64,000 nucleotides of DNA. Origin: Teredinibacter purpureus (lineage in GTDB: Bacteria > Pseudomonadota > Gammaproteobacteria > Pseudomonadales > Cellvibrionaceae). The notes under the pieces were generated by a model. The model was not told the DNA's origin and did not search any database. It was given only the letters and a program-made list of their open reading frames with translations. This document shows, in pieces, positions 1 to 9,338 of the stretch. Made by a program: the position numbers and the translations under genes. Each line of letters begins with the position of its first letter. Positions within the stretch are counted from its first letter, which is position 1. The stretch is from positions 2,311,501-2,375,500 of the forward strand of contig NZ_CP060092.1 in NCBI RefSeq assembly GCF_014217335.1, written 5' to 3'.

Positions 1-1
1 T

Positions 2-652
2 ATTGATGACCCCACCGCGGCGCATTTTAGCCGTACGAATACGGTGATGAAGTGGTGGGGCTGGATACAAATGGGAGCCTTTGTTTCGCTGGGTGCTTTA
101 TTGATGAGTTCGTCAACGAAGTGGCTGCGTTATATTACCCTCATGGTACTGTTCGTGATTACAGCAACAGCGGGTTTCGAATTACAGCGTTATTGGCGTC
201 ATTCCGGGAAATTTTACGCGGGCGACTTAGATGGCCATCACTGGTACACGAATAATGCAACGAACCGGCAGATGTTCGAATATTTAGAGGCAGCGGAGTA
301 TGGAATTGTCTTGGAGCCGGTGTTAGATAATGCCTACAGCAACACTAGTATTTACGGTATTTTTAATGGCAAACCTGTTTTGTTGGGGTGGCCTTCGCAT
401 TTGCGAACATGGCACGGAAATGTGCCGCGAACGTGGATTTTAAAAGAGCAAATTGATCGGTTTTATCAAGGCGAGAAAGAAGACGCATTAGCGTGGTTAA
501 AAAGCCATGATGTGGAATATGTTGTTTTTAGTCCGCGAAGTGATAATGCAAAATTTGATGTAATAAACGATCAGATTAAAGAGGGGTTTGCTTGGCATGA
601 ATTTGAACATTCTCGTCAACGCCATACGGGAATCTGGGTTAAGGTAGACTAA
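2..652 (+). CDS. C-terminal part of DUF2298 (YYY-type) multi-spanning membrane protein, 5' truncated
   Basis: The reading frame is already open at base 2 and runs to the stop at 652, so only about the last 216 residues are present. The stretch TAAHFSRTNTVMKWW resembles the conserved 'RMNTVFKFY' segment that in DUF2298/Chlor_Arch_YYY proteins precedes the last membrane spans. Two hydrophobic segments follow, then a soluble tail with YGIFNGKPVLLGWPSH and later VEYVVFSPRS, which match the C-terminal extracytoplasmic part of that family. These proteins are poorly characterised and have been suggested to be glycosyltransferase-like. The downstream GT2, GtrA and NodB-type genes make a cell-envelope glycan role likely, but that is inference. 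A GTG at 44 could be read as a start, but the family similarity begins upstream of it. Confidence 0.6.
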   Translation: MDDPTAAHFSRTNTVMKWWGWIQMGAFVSLGALLMSSSTKWLRYITLMVLFVITATAGFELQRYWRHSGKFYAGDLDGHHWYTNNATNRQMFEYLEAAEYGIVLEPVLDNAYSNTSIYGIFNGKPVLLGWPSHLRTWHGNVPRTWILKEQIDRFYQGEKEDALAWLKSHDVEYVVFSPRSDNAKFDVINDQIKEGFAWHEFEHSRQRHTGIWVKVD

Positions 653-691
653 ACGATTGATGGGCTAAACAGTAGCTAAGCGGAAAATAAT

Positions 692-1654
692 ATGAACAAT
701 GATAACGCTGAAAATAATAACGATAAAAAAAGGCTGTCTTTATTGGTGCCGATGTATAACGAGTCGAGTGTTATACCCGTTTTTTTTGAGACAGTTTTAA
801 ATGTGTTGAAAGAGGTCACTTACGAACTCGAAATAGTGTGTGTTAATGATGGCTCTACGGATAATACATTAGCGTTACTTAAAAGTTACGCGGAGAAAGA
901 CGCACGCATAAAAGTTATATCATTCTCTCGCAATTTCGGAAAAGAGCCTGCAATGACGGCCGCTTTGGATTATGCGACCGGCGACGCAATAATACCCATC
1001 GATGCTGATTTGCAGGACCCTCCAGAGCTGATTCTCGAGATGCTCGAAAAATGGGAAGAGGGTTTCAGCGTTGTTTTTGCTCGGCGATCATCGCGCGAAT
1101 CAGACGGGCTTGTAAAACGCAACACTGCGTTATGGTTTTATTCTTTATTCAATAAAATGAGTGACACGTATATTCCGTCTAATGTTGGGGATTATCGGTT
1201 GATGGACCGTCGTGTTGTTGACGTGATTAAACGGCTGCCTGAAAAAGATCGATTTATGAAAGGCCTGTTTTGTTGGCCCGGATTTAAAAGTACAACGGTC
1301 GAATTTGAGCGCCCGGAAAGAGCCGAGGGCGAAACGAAATTTAATATGTGGAAACTCTGGAACTTTGCCATTAGCGGTATAGCCTCTTTTAGTACCATGC
1401 CTATTCGAGCGGGTATTTATGTAGGGTTAATGATTTCCGTTGCGTCCTTTGTTTACGCGATGTTTATCGTGACAAAAACATTGTTTATGGGGGTCGATGT
1501 TCCGGGTTATGCCTCTATTATGGTGGCGGTGCTTTTTTTAGGTGGTATTCAAATGTTCTTTTTAGGTTTGTTGGGCGAATATATTGGGCGCATCTACAAA
1601 GAAGTTAAAAATAGGCCTTTGTATGTGGTAGAAGAAACCATAGGTTTGGGCTAA
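692..1654 (+). CDS. GT2 family glycosyltransferase, polyprenyl-phosphate type (GtrB/DPM1-like)
   Basis: 320 residues. An N-terminal GT-A fold of the dolichol/undecaprenyl-phosphate sugar synthase type is followed by two C-terminal membrane spans (about residues 240-265 and 273-300). Visible motifs are VNDGSTDN (nucleotide-sugar site) and IDADLQDPPEL, the acidic metal-binding motif of DPM1/GtrB/ArnC-like enzymes. The expected activity is transfer of a hexose from a nucleotide sugar onto undecaprenyl phosphate at the inner face of the cytoplasmic membrane. The next gene encodes a GtrA-like flippase, and the pair is a classic arrangement. The sugar and final acceptor cannot be read from sequence. 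It begins 39 bases after the DUF2298 gene with a weak, A-rich leader. Confidence 0.85.
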   Translation: MNNDNAENNNDKKRLSLLVPMYNESSVIPVFFETVLNVLKEVTYELEIVCVNDGSTDNTLALLKSYAEKDARIKVISFSRNFGKEPAMTAALDYATGDAIIPIDADLQDPPELILEMLEKWEEGFSVVFARRSSRESDGLVKRNTALWFYSLFNKMSDTYIPSNVGDYRLMDRRVVDVIKRLPEKDRFMKGLFCWPGFKSTTVEFERPERAEGETKFNMWKLWNFAISGIASFSTMPIRAGIYVGLMISVASFVYAMFIVTKTLFMGVDVPGYASIMVAVLFLGGIQMFFLGLLGEYIGRIYKEVKNRPLYVVEETIGLG

Positions 1655-1679
1655 CGTTTTCACTTACTGAGGAGGCGTT

Positions 1680-2087
1680 TTGCCTATAACATTTATACGG
1701 CGTACCTTTAGCCGAGAATTAATAGTTCAATTATTGGTTTTTGGTGTTGTGGGTGTGCTCGCAACGTTAACTCATTACCTAGTGGCACTTTTTAGTTACG
1801 AAGGGCTTAACTTAAGCCTGTATTTCGCTAATCTTCTGGGTTACTTGTCGGCAGTTTTGGTGTCCTATTTCGGGCATGGTCGCTTTACGTTTAAGCAGTC
1901 TTTTCGTTGGGCGTTATTTGTCCGTTTTTCGGTTATGTCGGTTACCACCTTTTTGTGCAGCGAATTAATGTTAGTTGGGTTAGAAAACTATGCTCAACTG
2001 CCTGCGCGGTTTTCGCTGGCGGTGGTGGTGTGCACCATTCCTATCGTGACATTTGTTTTGAGTAAGTTATGGGTATTTAAGCCTTGA
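1680..2087 (+). CDS. GtrA-like family membrane protein (glycolipid flippase candidate)
   Basis: 135 residues with about four hydrophobic spans and the family features LVQLLVFGVVGVLATLTHY at the first span and ...VLSKLWVF at the C-terminus. GtrA-like proteins are thought to help move polyprenyl-phosphate-linked sugars across the cytoplasmic membrane, or to support the partner GT2. The start is a TTG at 1680, supported by a strong GAGGAGG ribosome-binding site at 1669-1675, and no ATG fits as well. It lies 25 bases after the GT2 gene, and its stop overlaps the TTG start of the deacetylase gene (TTGA), implying translational coupling in one operon. Confidence 0.82.
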   Translation: MPITFIRRTFSRELIVQLLVFGVVGVLATLTHYLVALFSYEGLNLSLYFANLLGYLSAVLVSYFGHGRFTFKQSFRWALFVRFSVMSVTTFLCSELMLVGLENYAQLPARFSLAVVVCTIPIVTFVLSKLWVFKP

Positions 2088-3016
2088 AACTATTGGCTAG
2101 CGTGTGTGCAATTTTCTACTGCTTTTTTAGCGTGCTATCAGTATCGGCAGGGGAAATAGCCATTACCTTTGACGATGCGCCGCGAGAAGATACGGCCTAT
2201 TTTAGCGGTAACGAGCGAACGCAAAGGCTTATTCATAACTTAGCCGCTGCAGGAATTCAAAGCACGCTGTTTTTTGTATTGGGTAAAAATATAGTGCCGC
2301 AAACACAAGGTCGCTTAGAGGCTTACGTTGCGGCAGGGCATTTTCTTGCGAATCATAGTTTCGACCATTTGTCGGCGAACACGGTGGTGATTGAGGATGT
2401 ACGAAAAGATATTGATACTGCTCATGCCTTGCTTACGAAACAAAATGGGTTCACGGCTTATTATCGACCACCTTATTTACATTACGGTGAGACCGAGACT
2501 AAACGGGACCAGCTATTGAGTCATTTGAAGACGCGTGGCTACCAATTAGGCTACGTTACGGTTGATAATTATGATTGGTATATGGACAGTATTTTTCAAA
2601 AGGCTGTTGCAAGCGGTAAAATAATTGACCATAAAGCCCTTGGCGACCTCTACGTCAATCTCCTATGGGAGTCGATTGTTTTTTATGATCAGTTAGCGTT
2701 AAAAACGCTAGGGCGTTCTCCTAAACACGTTTTGCTATTACATGAAAATGATTTGGCGGCGCTTTATGTCGGCCAATTGCAACGCTTTTTAAAGGCAAAA
2801 GGCTGGAAGATTATTACCCCAGAAGCGGCTTATAGCGATGCTATTGCTCATAAGGTTCCAGAGGTTCTCTTCCATAAGCAAGGCCGTGTAGCCGCGCTGG
2901 CTCGCGCTAAAGGCGTGCCTGAACCTGAGTTGCGTTCTGCTCCTGAATCTACGGCGTATCTGGACGAACAGTTTTCAAAACATCACGTATTTATTGACGC
3001 CCCCCTAGCTCATTAA
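2084..3016 (+). CDS. Secreted polysaccharide deacetylase (NodB homology domain)
   Basis: 310 residues. An N-terminal signal peptide (hydrophobic LLASVCAIFYCFFSVLSVSAG) is followed by a CE4/NodB-type domain with ITFDDAP (metal and catalytic Asp, motif 1), NHSFDH (metal-binding His pair, motif 2) and YYRPPYLHYG (motif 3). CE4 enzymes remove N- or O-acetyl groups from chitin oligomers, peptidoglycan, xylan or poly-GlcNAc. The linkage to GT2/GtrA genes suggests trimming of an exported envelope glycan, but with a xylanase next door acetylxylan is also possible. The TTG start overlaps the gtrA stop by four bases. The C-terminal 60 residues have no recognised domain. Confidence 0.8.
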   Translation: MKLLASVCAIFYCFFSVLSVSAGEIAITFDDAPREDTAYFSGNERTQRLIHNLAAAGIQSTLFFVLGKNIVPQTQGRLEAYVAAGHFLANHSFDHLSANTVVIEDVRKDIDTAHALLTKQNGFTAYYRPPYLHYGETETKRDQLLSHLKTRGYQLGYVTVDNYDWYMDSIFQKAVASGKIIDHKALGDLYVNLLWESIVFYDQLALKTLGRSPKHVLLLHENDLAALYVGQLQRFLKAKGWKIITPEAAYSDAIAHKVPEVLFHKQGRVAALARAKGVPEPELRSAPESTAYLDEQFSKHHVFIDAPLAH

Positions 3017-3683
3017 TCGTGTACGACACTGTTTGAATGTTGTTTTAAATTCATTTCCAGCGACTAGTAGCGCTTGGCTATCAAGCCTTTTAGGCTCAAT
3101 CCGGCGTTGTAATCTAGTACGTTGCTTCCATTATCTCATTCAGAAACACATTTTTTTGATTCCGTGCTTTTTGTCAGGCCGTTGAAGACCTCACTCAACA
3201 GCCTCTCGAACGGACCTACTTTTTCACGCTGGCGTTGTAGCACCGCTATTGTTTATCCCTTAGGCCATATCTCTAGCTTTAACGGCCGTAAACTCGTTTT
3301 ACACCGAAGAGGATTATAGGTAGACCATTCTGCGACTAAATATTGTAAGTCACGCCGTGTCGGCTGTTGTTGACGTCTAAGGGTGTGGTTATAGAGTATT
3401 TTTCAGTATTAGCGTATTGATATAAAAATACATTATAAGGCTTTAATCGAGAAGCCTTAGCGGTACTATACTTATGGTTTTAATGACCATATACTTATGG
3501 TTCTACTGACTATATAAGTGGAGGTCAGTTGATAACATTGTGCCGCTTCGCAATTTTAACAATAAGAGTATTGCGTGAGTGCACTCGATCAATATTGCCT
3601 GTTTGCAACAAACGGGACCAGCCTTGCAATTGTTTTGGCCCTTTGGGCTGTTGTGATTGTATAGGTGTATCTGGAGAAAAATA
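3017..3683. other. Non-coding intergenic leader upstream of the xylanase gene
   Basis: No convincing gene is present: the one open frame (3122-3319) has no ribosome-binding site or recognisable composition. The stretch holds a hairpin-capable inverted repeat (AAGGCTT at 3437-3443 with AAGCCTT at 3452-3458) and a pair of near-identical 20-base direct repeats starting at 3468 and 3491. It most likely carries the xylanase promoter and control sites. Confidence 0.6.
3468..3510. promoter_or_regulatory. Spaced direct repeats, putative regulator-binding sites for the xylanase gene
   Basis: ATACTTATGGTT occurs at 3468-3479 and 3491-3502. The match extends to 18 of 20 bases with a period of 23 bases, about two helical turns, as expected for tandem activator or repressor half-sites. 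The repeats lie about 175-215 bases upstream of the xylanase start. The cognate regulator is unknown. Confidence 0.4.
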
Positions 3684-5033
3684 ATGATTTTTACCAAAAT
3701 ACGAAGTCAAATGCTGAAGAACAGTTTAGCTGCGTTGGCAATGGCCGCTTTTTGTGTGCCTGCCGCTAACGCTCAAACCATCACCTCTAATCAAACGGGA
3801 ACACATAACGGATTTTATTATTCGTTCTGGAAAGATTCCGGCGACGCGACCTTTGGGTTACGTGAAGATGGTCGTTATACCTCTCAATGGAGCAACGGGA
3901 CTAATAATTGGGTTGGAGGCAAGGGGTGGAACCCTGGTGGTCGCAAGGTTGTAAATTACTCGGGGAACTACGGTGTTGATAGTTCACAAAATTCTTATTT
4001 GGCGTTGTATGGGTGGACAAAAAACCCACTAATTGAGTACTACGTTATTGAAAGTTATGGTTCGTATAACCCTGCTAGTTGTAGTGGCGGAACGGACTAC
4101 GGCAGCTTTCAAAGTGATGGCGCAACCTACAATGTACGTCGTTGTCAGCGCGTTAACCAGCCATCAATTGATGGTACCCAAACCTTTTATCAGTATTTCA
4201 GTGTAAGAACCCCGAAGAAAGGTTTTGGTAGCATTAGTGGCACGATCACGGTGGGTAATCACTTTGATTTTTGGGCGAGTAAAGGCCTGAATTTAGGTAG
4301 CCATGACTATATGGTGCTGGCAACTGAAGGCTACCAGAGTTCAGGTAGTTCAGATATCACCGTATGGGAAGGTGGTTCTAGTGGCGGCGGCAACAGTTCA
4401 AGTGTTTCTAGTAGTAGTTCAAGTTCTGTCGCGAGTAGTTCTAGCAGTGCGAGCGGAAGTGATATCGTTGTTCGTGCTCGCGGTACCGATGGGGCTGAGC
4501 ATATTAATTTAATTATTGGTGGTAACGTTGTTGCAGATTGGACCTTGAGCACTAACGCCCAAGACTACACTTATACCGGTAACGCTAGTGGCGACATTGA
4601 AGTTGAGTTCGACAATGACTCTAGCGGCTTAGACGTTATTCTGGATTCTGTGTATGTTAATGGTGAGACTCGCCAAGCTGAAGATATGGAATACAACACC
4701 GCAACTTACGATGGTGAGTGCGGCGGCGGTTCTTATTCAGAGACTATGCACTGTAGCGGTGTGATTGGCTTTGGCAGCACTAGCGATTGCTTTAGCGGTA
4801 ATTGTAACGGTGGTTCGGTGTCATCTAGCTCGTCATCTTCTTCGTCTGTTGCGAGTAGCAGTTCTTCCAGTTCAACAGGTGGCGGTTCTGCTTGTCAGTG
4901 TAACTGGTACGGTTCTTTGTACCCGAGCTGTAATAATCAGGCCAGTGGTTGGGGCTGGGAAAATTCAGCAAGCTGTATAGGGGATAGTACGTGTAACGGG
5001 CAATCTGGTAACGGTGGAATTGTTTGTAACTAA
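3684..5033 (+). CDS. Secreted GH11 endo-1,4-beta-xylanase with CBM60-like and CBM10 modules
   Basis: 449 residues, secreted and probably exported by Sec. The start is taken as ATG 3684, behind GGAGA at 3673-3677; a TTG nine codons earlier lacks support. A signal peptide ends around ANAQ (about residue 31). The GH11 catalytic domain (about 32-225) shows the nucleophile Glu in [13 protein letters not shown] and the acid/base Glu in [11 protein letters not shown] poly-Ser linker leads to a domain of about 110 residues ([15 protein letters not shown]... with [14 protein letters not shown]) resembling CBM60 xylan-binding modules. A second poly-Ser linker leads to a C-terminal CBM10 ([11 protein letters not shown]...[10 protein letters not shown]). 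It hydrolyses internal xylan linkages outside the cell. Poly-Ser linkers and CBM10 are typical of Cellvibrio, Saccharophagus and Teredinibacter plant-wall enzymes. Confidence 0.95.
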   Translation: MIFTKIRSQMLKNSLAALAMAAFCVPAANAQTITSNQTGTHNGFYYSFWKDSGDATFGLREDGRYTSQWSNGTNNWVGGKGWNPGGRKVVNYSGNYGVDSSQNSYLALYGWTKNPLIEYYVIESYGSYNPASCSGGTDYGSFQSDGATYNVRRCQRVNQPSIDGTQTFYQYFSVRTPKKGFGSISGTITVGNHFDFWASKGLNLGSHDYMVLATEGYQSSGSSDITVWEGGSSGGGNSSSVSSSSSSSVASSSSSASGSDIVVRARGTDGAEHINLIIGGNVVADWTLSTNAQDYTYTGNASGDIEVEFDNDSSGLDVILDSVYVNGETRQAEDMEYNTATYDGECGGGSYSETMHCSGVIGFGSTSDCFSGNCNGGSVSSSSSSSSSVASSSSSSSTGGGSACQCNWYGSLYPSCNNQASGWGWENSASCIGDSTCNGQSGNGGIVCN

Positions 5034-5060
5034 TCAACGTTAATGTTTGATGTGTTTAAT

Positions 5061-5096
5061 AGCCCTGGCTTAATCAAGCTGGGGCTTTTTTGTTTT
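5061..5096 (+). terminator. Rho-independent terminator after the xylanase gene
   Basis: AGCCC...AGCTGGGGCT forms a GC-rich stem around AATC, followed directly by TTTTTT, 28 bases after the xylanase stop. Confidence 0.8.
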
Positions 5097-5169
5097 CGGG
5101 AGCGATAAAAAAGAGGAATGTGGGTGCACGGTTGGTAATGCGTTAGCAGTGTTAACAATACGATTAAAG

Positions 5170-5451
5170 TCAGGTGATAAAACCATAATAGTGATAAAGC
5201 CACCAACCTAGCACGCCTGTTATTGCCGTCAAAACGGTGCCCGGCAGTAGCATTTTTGCTGGGTAGGCCGACTGCTTTTTGTGTTGAAGGCAGTAGGCGA
5301 TGGCGACGGGAAAACATAGTAAACAACATGCTCCGTAGAAATAATGTCGATTGCCTATGGCGGTGAGCGCTGTTATCAGTATGCCGACGAACATGAGTGC
5401 AATACCAATTCCACCGGTGATCGTCAGTATGATGACCCATTCAGAAGCCAC
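5170..5451 (-). CDS. Small membrane protein of unknown function, downstream of rnt
   Basis: 93 residues with three hydrophobic segments (about 5-30, 38-57 and 68-90) and a basic HKKQ loop between the last two. No family is recognised. It starts two bases after the rnt stop on the same strand, so it is almost certainly co-transcribed and translationally coupled with rnt and pyrC. An overlapping frame with a longer reading on the same strand (to 5440) is rich in His/Arg and is a shadow. Confidence 0.6.
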   Translation of the reverse strand: MASEWVIILTITGGIGIALMFVGILITALTAIGNRHYFYGACCLLCFPVAIAYCLQHKKQSAYPAKMLLPGTVLTAITGVLGWWLYHYYGFIT

Positions 5452-5453
5452 TG

Positions 5454-6203
5454 TTATTCCTCATTGTTTTCGGTAAGCGTTGCGTGGTCACTTTGTGTTG
5501 TGTCGGGTGCTGGTGTTGTGTCGGGCGCTGTGGCGGTATCGCTCTCAGCAGGAAGCGGCCAGCCGCCCAGTGCTTTCCATTTATTAACAATGGTGCAAAA
5601 TAAATCTGCGGTTTTTTCTGCATCGTAGGCGGCAGAGTGTGCTTCGCTATTATTGAATTCAATATTCGCGCGTTTGCAGCTGGTTGCCAGCACGGTATGG
5701 CCGAACGCAAGGCCGGAAAGGCTTGCGGTGTCCATGCAGGAAAAGGGGTGAAACGGGTTACGTTTTATATCGCATCTACTCGAGGCCGCATTTAGAAAAC
5801 CCAAATCGAAATGTGCATTATGGCCAACTAATACCGCGCGGTTGCAGCCGGTGGTTTTAACTGCTTTACGTACGGCTTGAAATACCTCGCCGAGTGCAAT
5901 CTGTTCTGGAACGGAGTGTCGGTCTTCGCAATCGAGATTGATTCCAGTAAAGTCCAGAGCTGTTTGTTCTATGTTCGCTCCTTCAAATGGGTCAACGTGA
6001 AATTCGAACGTTTCGTGGCGCACTAAAGTGCCGTCTTCTTCCATTTGTAATGTAACAGCGGCTATTTCAAGTAGGGCGTCGGTAGCACAGTTAAAGCCGC
6101 CGGTTTCGACGTCAATAATGACAGGTAAAAAGCCTCTAAAGCGCAAGGCAATGGGGGTTTTCTGTTTTTCTTCTGGGCTGGTTTGGGGTTGGGTGTCGCT
6201 CAC
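5454..6203 (-). CDS. rnt: Ribonuclease T
   Basis: 249 residues, cytoplasmic DEDDh 3'-5' exoribonuclease that trims the 3' ends of tRNA (end turnover), 5S and 23S rRNA and other small RNAs. The exonuclease motifs are clear: VIIDVETGGFN (ExoI), VGHNAHFDLGFL (ExoII) and HSAAYDAEKTA (ExoIII with the catalytic His). The last 35 residues are a low-complexity Asp/Thr/Pro tail (TATAPDTTPAPDTTQ) beyond the usual enzyme length of about 215-225. The gene follows pyrC by 29 bases and precedes the small membrane protein by two. The pyrC-rnt order is conserved in Pseudomonas relatives, where motY and argG lie alongside as here. Confidence 0.95.
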   Translation of the reverse strand: MSDTQPQTSPEEKQKTPIALRFRGFLPVIIDVETGGFNCATDALLEIAAVTLQMEEDGTLVRHETFEFHVDPFEGANIEQTALDFTGINLDCEDRHSVPEQIALGEVFQAVRKAVKTTGCNRAVLVGHNAHFDLGFLNAASSRCDIKRNPFHPFSCMDTASLSGLAFGHTVLATSCKRANIEFNNSEAHSAAYDAEKTADLFCTIVNKWKALGGWPLPAESDTATAPDTTPAPDTTQSDHATLTENNEE

Positions 6204-6232
6204 AAAACTCTCAGTATGGGTTGGTTAAATTG

Positions 6233-7270
6233 TTATTGTTGCTGCAATTGCCAGTTAAGCGTTTCGCCTGCTTTTACGGGTACTAACTGCTCGTCGCCAT
6301 AGTGGAGAGTTGTTGGAACCGTCCATTCTTTTCTCTCTAGCGTAATGGTGCCGGTATTTCGCGGTAATGCGTAAAAATCGGGGCCGTAAAAACTCGCGAA
6401 CGCTTCAAGCTTGTCGAGCGCGTTGTTGTCCTCAAAGGCTTGTGCATACAGTTCAATTGCGGCAAAAGCAGTGTAACTACCGGCGCATCCACAGGCGGTT
6501 TCTTTTTTATTTTTTGCGTGAGGAGCAGAATCGGTGCCTAAGAAAAATTTAGGGCTTGCGCTGGTAGCGGCGGCAATTAGTGCTTGTTGATGGCTCTGAC
6601 GCTTAAGGATGGGTAGGCAATAATAGTGCGGGCGAATGCCGCCTGCGAGCATATGATTGCGGTTATAGAGTAAATGGTGTGCCGTAATGGTGGCCGCAAT
6701 ATTAGTGGAGGCAGCAGCCACGAACTGAGCGGCTTGGGCCGTTGTTATGTGCTCGAGTACAATTTTTAGCGCGGGGAAGTCGAGCACTAAGGGGGCTAAA
6801 GTTCGGTCTATAAACGCGGCTTCTCGGTCAAAAATATCAATGTCGGCATCGGTTACTTCGCCATGTAACAGTAGCGGAACTTGGTGCGCTTGCATGGCCT
6901 CTAGCGCTGGATATAAATGCTTGATATGGGTAACACCCGAATCTGAATTGGTTGTTGCGCCTGCGGGGTAAAGCTTACAGGCAACTACTCCGGCTGCTTT
7001 CGCATCAATGATATCTTGCGCGCTAGTGTTGTCGGTTAGGTAAAGCACCATAAGAGGCTCAAATGTACTGCCTTCTGGCCGAGCGGCTTTAATGCGGGTT
7101 TTATACGCTAGCGCTTGGGTTGCGTTCATCACTGGCGGAACAAGGTTGGGCATAATTATTGCCCGCGAAAAACGACTTGCTGCGTGTGGAACCGTCGTGC
7201 GAAGGGCTTCGCCGTCTCGCAGGTGAATGTGCCAGTCGTCTGGTGTGGTAAGCGTGAGGGTGTCTGTCAT
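6233..7270 (-). CDS. pyrC: Dihydroorotase (class II)
   Basis: 345 residues, the usual length of the E. coli-type PyrC. It catalyses reversible cyclisation of N-carbamoyl-aspartate to dihydroorotate in de novo pyrimidine synthesis, in the cytoplasm as a dimer. Visible zinc-site residues are the HIHLRDG pair, the Lys to be carboxylated in [29 protein letters not shown], and the catalytic Asp in GTDSAPH. It is the first gene of a minus-strand unit pyrC-rnt-small membrane protein, divergent from motY. Confidence 0.97.
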   Translation of the reverse strand: MTDTLTLTTPDDWHIHLRDGEALRTTVPHAASRFSRAIIMPNLVPPVMNATQALAYKTRIKAARPEGSTFEPLMVLYLTDNTSAQDIIDAKAAGVVACKLYPAGATTNSDSGVTHIKHLYPALEAMQAHQVPLLLHGEVTDADIDIFDREAAFIDRTLAPLVLDFPALKIVLEHITTAQAAQFVAAASTNIAATITAHHLLYNRNHMLAGGIRPHYYCLPILKRQSHQQALIAAATSASPKFFLGTDSAPHAKNKKETACGCAGSYTAFAAIELYAQAFEDNNALDKLEAFASFYGPDFYALPRNTGTITLERKEWTVPTTLHYGDEQLVPVKAGETLNWQLQQQ

Positions 7271-7471
7271 GGAAACTGCATCTATCCTAAAGCGTGTGCT
7301 TGCCCGCGAGCTGCGGTGTTAGTGGAGCGAATGCTACCGGAAAACAGAGAGTCTTGCACTGGTCGTGTCTTAAGCTACCGCAGTTTTGGCCGATAACCAC
7401 TGTAGGTGTAATTGGATGATGAAATTATGGTAACGCGCTGCCTGCCGCGCAGCGGCTGAGGTTAGTTGAAT

Positions 7472-8413
7472 ATGGAAAGAGTTAAACAACGGCTATACGG
7501 TGTAGGTAAGCGTTGGTTTGTTGCTGGAGGCTGCTGCGCAATGCTGTGCGCGCCTTGGGTGATGGCAGCAACTGAATACACAAATGCTATCAATGATGGC
7601 CAGTGGCAAGCTTATACGTCAGTATTTGAATGCAGTATTGAGCAGCGAGTGCCCTATTTTGGAAAGGTCGTGTTTGAGACTAGGGCGGGACATAGCTCGT
7701 GTGTTTTTCTACAGTCGCAACCTGCGCGTTTTAAGGCGGGAACGGCCACCTTGGTGGCGCAATCGCCCGTATGGATGCCGGAAGAGCCTCCTTTTGATTT
7801 TGGTGCAATATCACTAAAACGCGGGGCTAAGCCTTTTTGGAAAGGTAGTGATTATGCTGAGAGTATGTTGGCGCAACTTCACGAAGGCCGTGAACTGGCG
7901 TTTACAAAAGATCGCTGGTTTGAGCCGCCCCATTCTGCCCCCTCAGAAGTGCGGCTGACGAGCATTGGTTTTAGGGAAGCGTATCGAAAGTATTTGAGTT
8001 GTTTGGGAGGCCTATTACCTGCCAGTTTTGATCAGGTAAGGCGTACAGCATTGTATTTTCCTCCCGGCAACCCTGAAGAGCTTAGTCATAAGATGTTGGC
8101 ACAAATCGATAAAATGCTCGCACTGGTAAAACATGACCCAAAAATTCGATTGTTTTATATTGATGGCCATACGGACGCCTTTGGCGATAGGGCTGAAAAT
8201 CTTGAACTTTCGAAAATGCGGGCCGAAATGGTGAGCCAGTATCTAACAGCTAGGGGCGTTCCAGAGGATTGGATTACGGTGCGTTGGCACGGTGAACGAT
8301 ACCCCGTGTCATCCAATAATTCTGCGGGAAACCGAGCAAAAAATCGGCGCGTAACGGTACGTATGGAAAAGGTGGAAGAGCTGGAAGTATTGCCGCTTGC
8401 CTCTGCGGGGTGA
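7472..8413 (+). CDS. motY: MotY-like sodium-type flagellar stator-associated protein (OmpA family)
   Basis: About 313 residues. A signal peptide (hydrophobic FVAGGCCAMLCAPWVMA) leads to an N-terminal domain that in MotY forms the T ring around the basal body, then a C-terminal OmpA-like peptidoglycan-binding domain (from about residue 205) with FYIDGHTDAFG, LSKMRAEMVSQYL and NRAKNRRVTVRM. MotY anchors PomAB/MotCD stators at the flagellar motor. The ATG at 7472 is chosen over a TTG two codons upstream; GAGG at 7457-7460 can serve either. The identification rests on the architecture plus the conserved pyrC-rnt-motY-argG neighbourhood. Confidence 0.85.
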   Translation: MERVKQRLYGVGKRWFVAGGCCAMLCAPWVMAATEYTNAINDGQWQAYTSVFECSIEQRVPYFGKVVFETRAGHSSCVFLQSQPARFKAGTATLVAQSPVWMPEEPPFDFGAISLKRGAKPFWKGSDYAESMLAQLHEGRELAFTKDRWFEPPHSAPSEVRLTSIGFREAYRKYLSCLGGLLPASFDQVRRTALYFPPGNPEELSHKMLAQIDKMLALVKHDPKIRLFYIDGHTDAFGDRAENLELSKMRAEMVSQYLTARGVPEDWITVRWHGERYPVSSNNSAGNRAKNRRVTVRMEKVEELEVLPLASAG

Positions 8414-8477
8414 TTGCCTATGCGGGCTTGAGGGTCGTGTCTGAGTATTGTGGTCCGCGTGAGGGTTGGTATTTGCC

Positions 8478-9179
8478 TCAATCCGTTTTTAGCGGGCTAA
8501 AGTGAGATAAGCCCTTAAAATACAGCAGTAAGCTCAGCGCAGAAGTTCCTGCGATCATGCTCATGACCATTATCTGATACCGAACCGCTTCCAACGGCGA
8601 GATACCCGAAAGAATTTGTCCTGTCATCATGCCCGGTAACGACACCAGCCCTACGGCTAATAACGCGTTAATTTGCGGAATCATGGCAGCATTGAAGGCG
8701 ATGGCACCAGCCTGCGTACTATTGCGCGCGTGTTCTGCCTCGTAACGTTCTGCCCCTAAGCTTAGGCTGTTCATACCATTAGCGAACACCATTCCTGCAA
8801 GAGGAATGACAATTTGCGGTTGATACCAAGGCGACAGCTTTAGCACCACCACAATTATCCACAGTAAATGCGCGCTTCCGGCAACGAAAAGTGCGAGAAC
8901 GGCCACATTAAAATGCACTATTGATCGATTTTTTAACGGCCGAATCGCAATAGCGGCCGAAACAAGTGTCATGAAAATAATGATCGCAAGGCCGATTAAC
9001 CCCCATTGGTAGTCGAATAGCAGCGCGAGAAGGTACCCCATCGCGATTAATTGCAGCACCATGCGTGCGCTGGCAATGATCAAATCACGACAATGGCTCA
9101 GCTTCCATTGGTAAATTACGATGGCAACCAACAGCGGAAGTGTAGAAAGTAACGTGTCGAATGGCGATAGGCTGATCAT
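8478..9179 (-). CDS. fetB: FetB/UPF0014 family ABC transporter permease
   Basis: About 233 residues with some seven hydrophobic segments. The central GMNSLSLGAERYEAE and MMTGQILSGISPLEAVRYQ stretches are characteristic of the FetB (YbbM) permease family, which with the ATPase FetA (YbbL) exports iron and protects against peroxide stress in E. coli. No ATPase gene is adjacent: the gene stands alone between motY (convergent) and argG (divergent), so a FetA partner would have to be encoded elsewhere. ATG 9179 is chosen over a TTG two codons earlier. The substrate is inferred from the family only. Confidence 0.8.
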   Translation of the reverse strand: MISLSPFDTLLSTLPLLVAIVIYQWKLSHCRDLIIASARMVLQLIAMGYLLALLFDYQWGLIGLAIIIFMTLVSAAIAIRPLKNRSIVHFNVAVLALFVAGSAHLLWIIVVVLKLSPWYQPQIVIPLAGMVFANGMNSLSLGAERYEAEHARNSTQAGAIAFNAAMIPQINALLAVGLVSLPGMMTGQILSGISPLEAVRYQIMVMSMIAGTSALSLLLYFKGLSHFSPLKTD

Positions 9180-9338
9180 GGTCAAATTCCATTAAGGGCC
9201 TTTTAGGCAAAATAGTGGTGAATAAACGCCTAAACTGTGTGTTTGCGGGTTCTTTTACGCTTAGCACTTGGCCTTGGCCAAGCTTCCATATAAAATTCGC
9301 GGCCTTCAGATCCTAACCTATCCATTTGTGGAGTTTCC

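Noticed and set aside
3122..3319. 65-codon open frame upstream of the xylanase
   Set aside because: No ribosome-binding site, no recognisable sequence, and the surrounding region looks regulatory.
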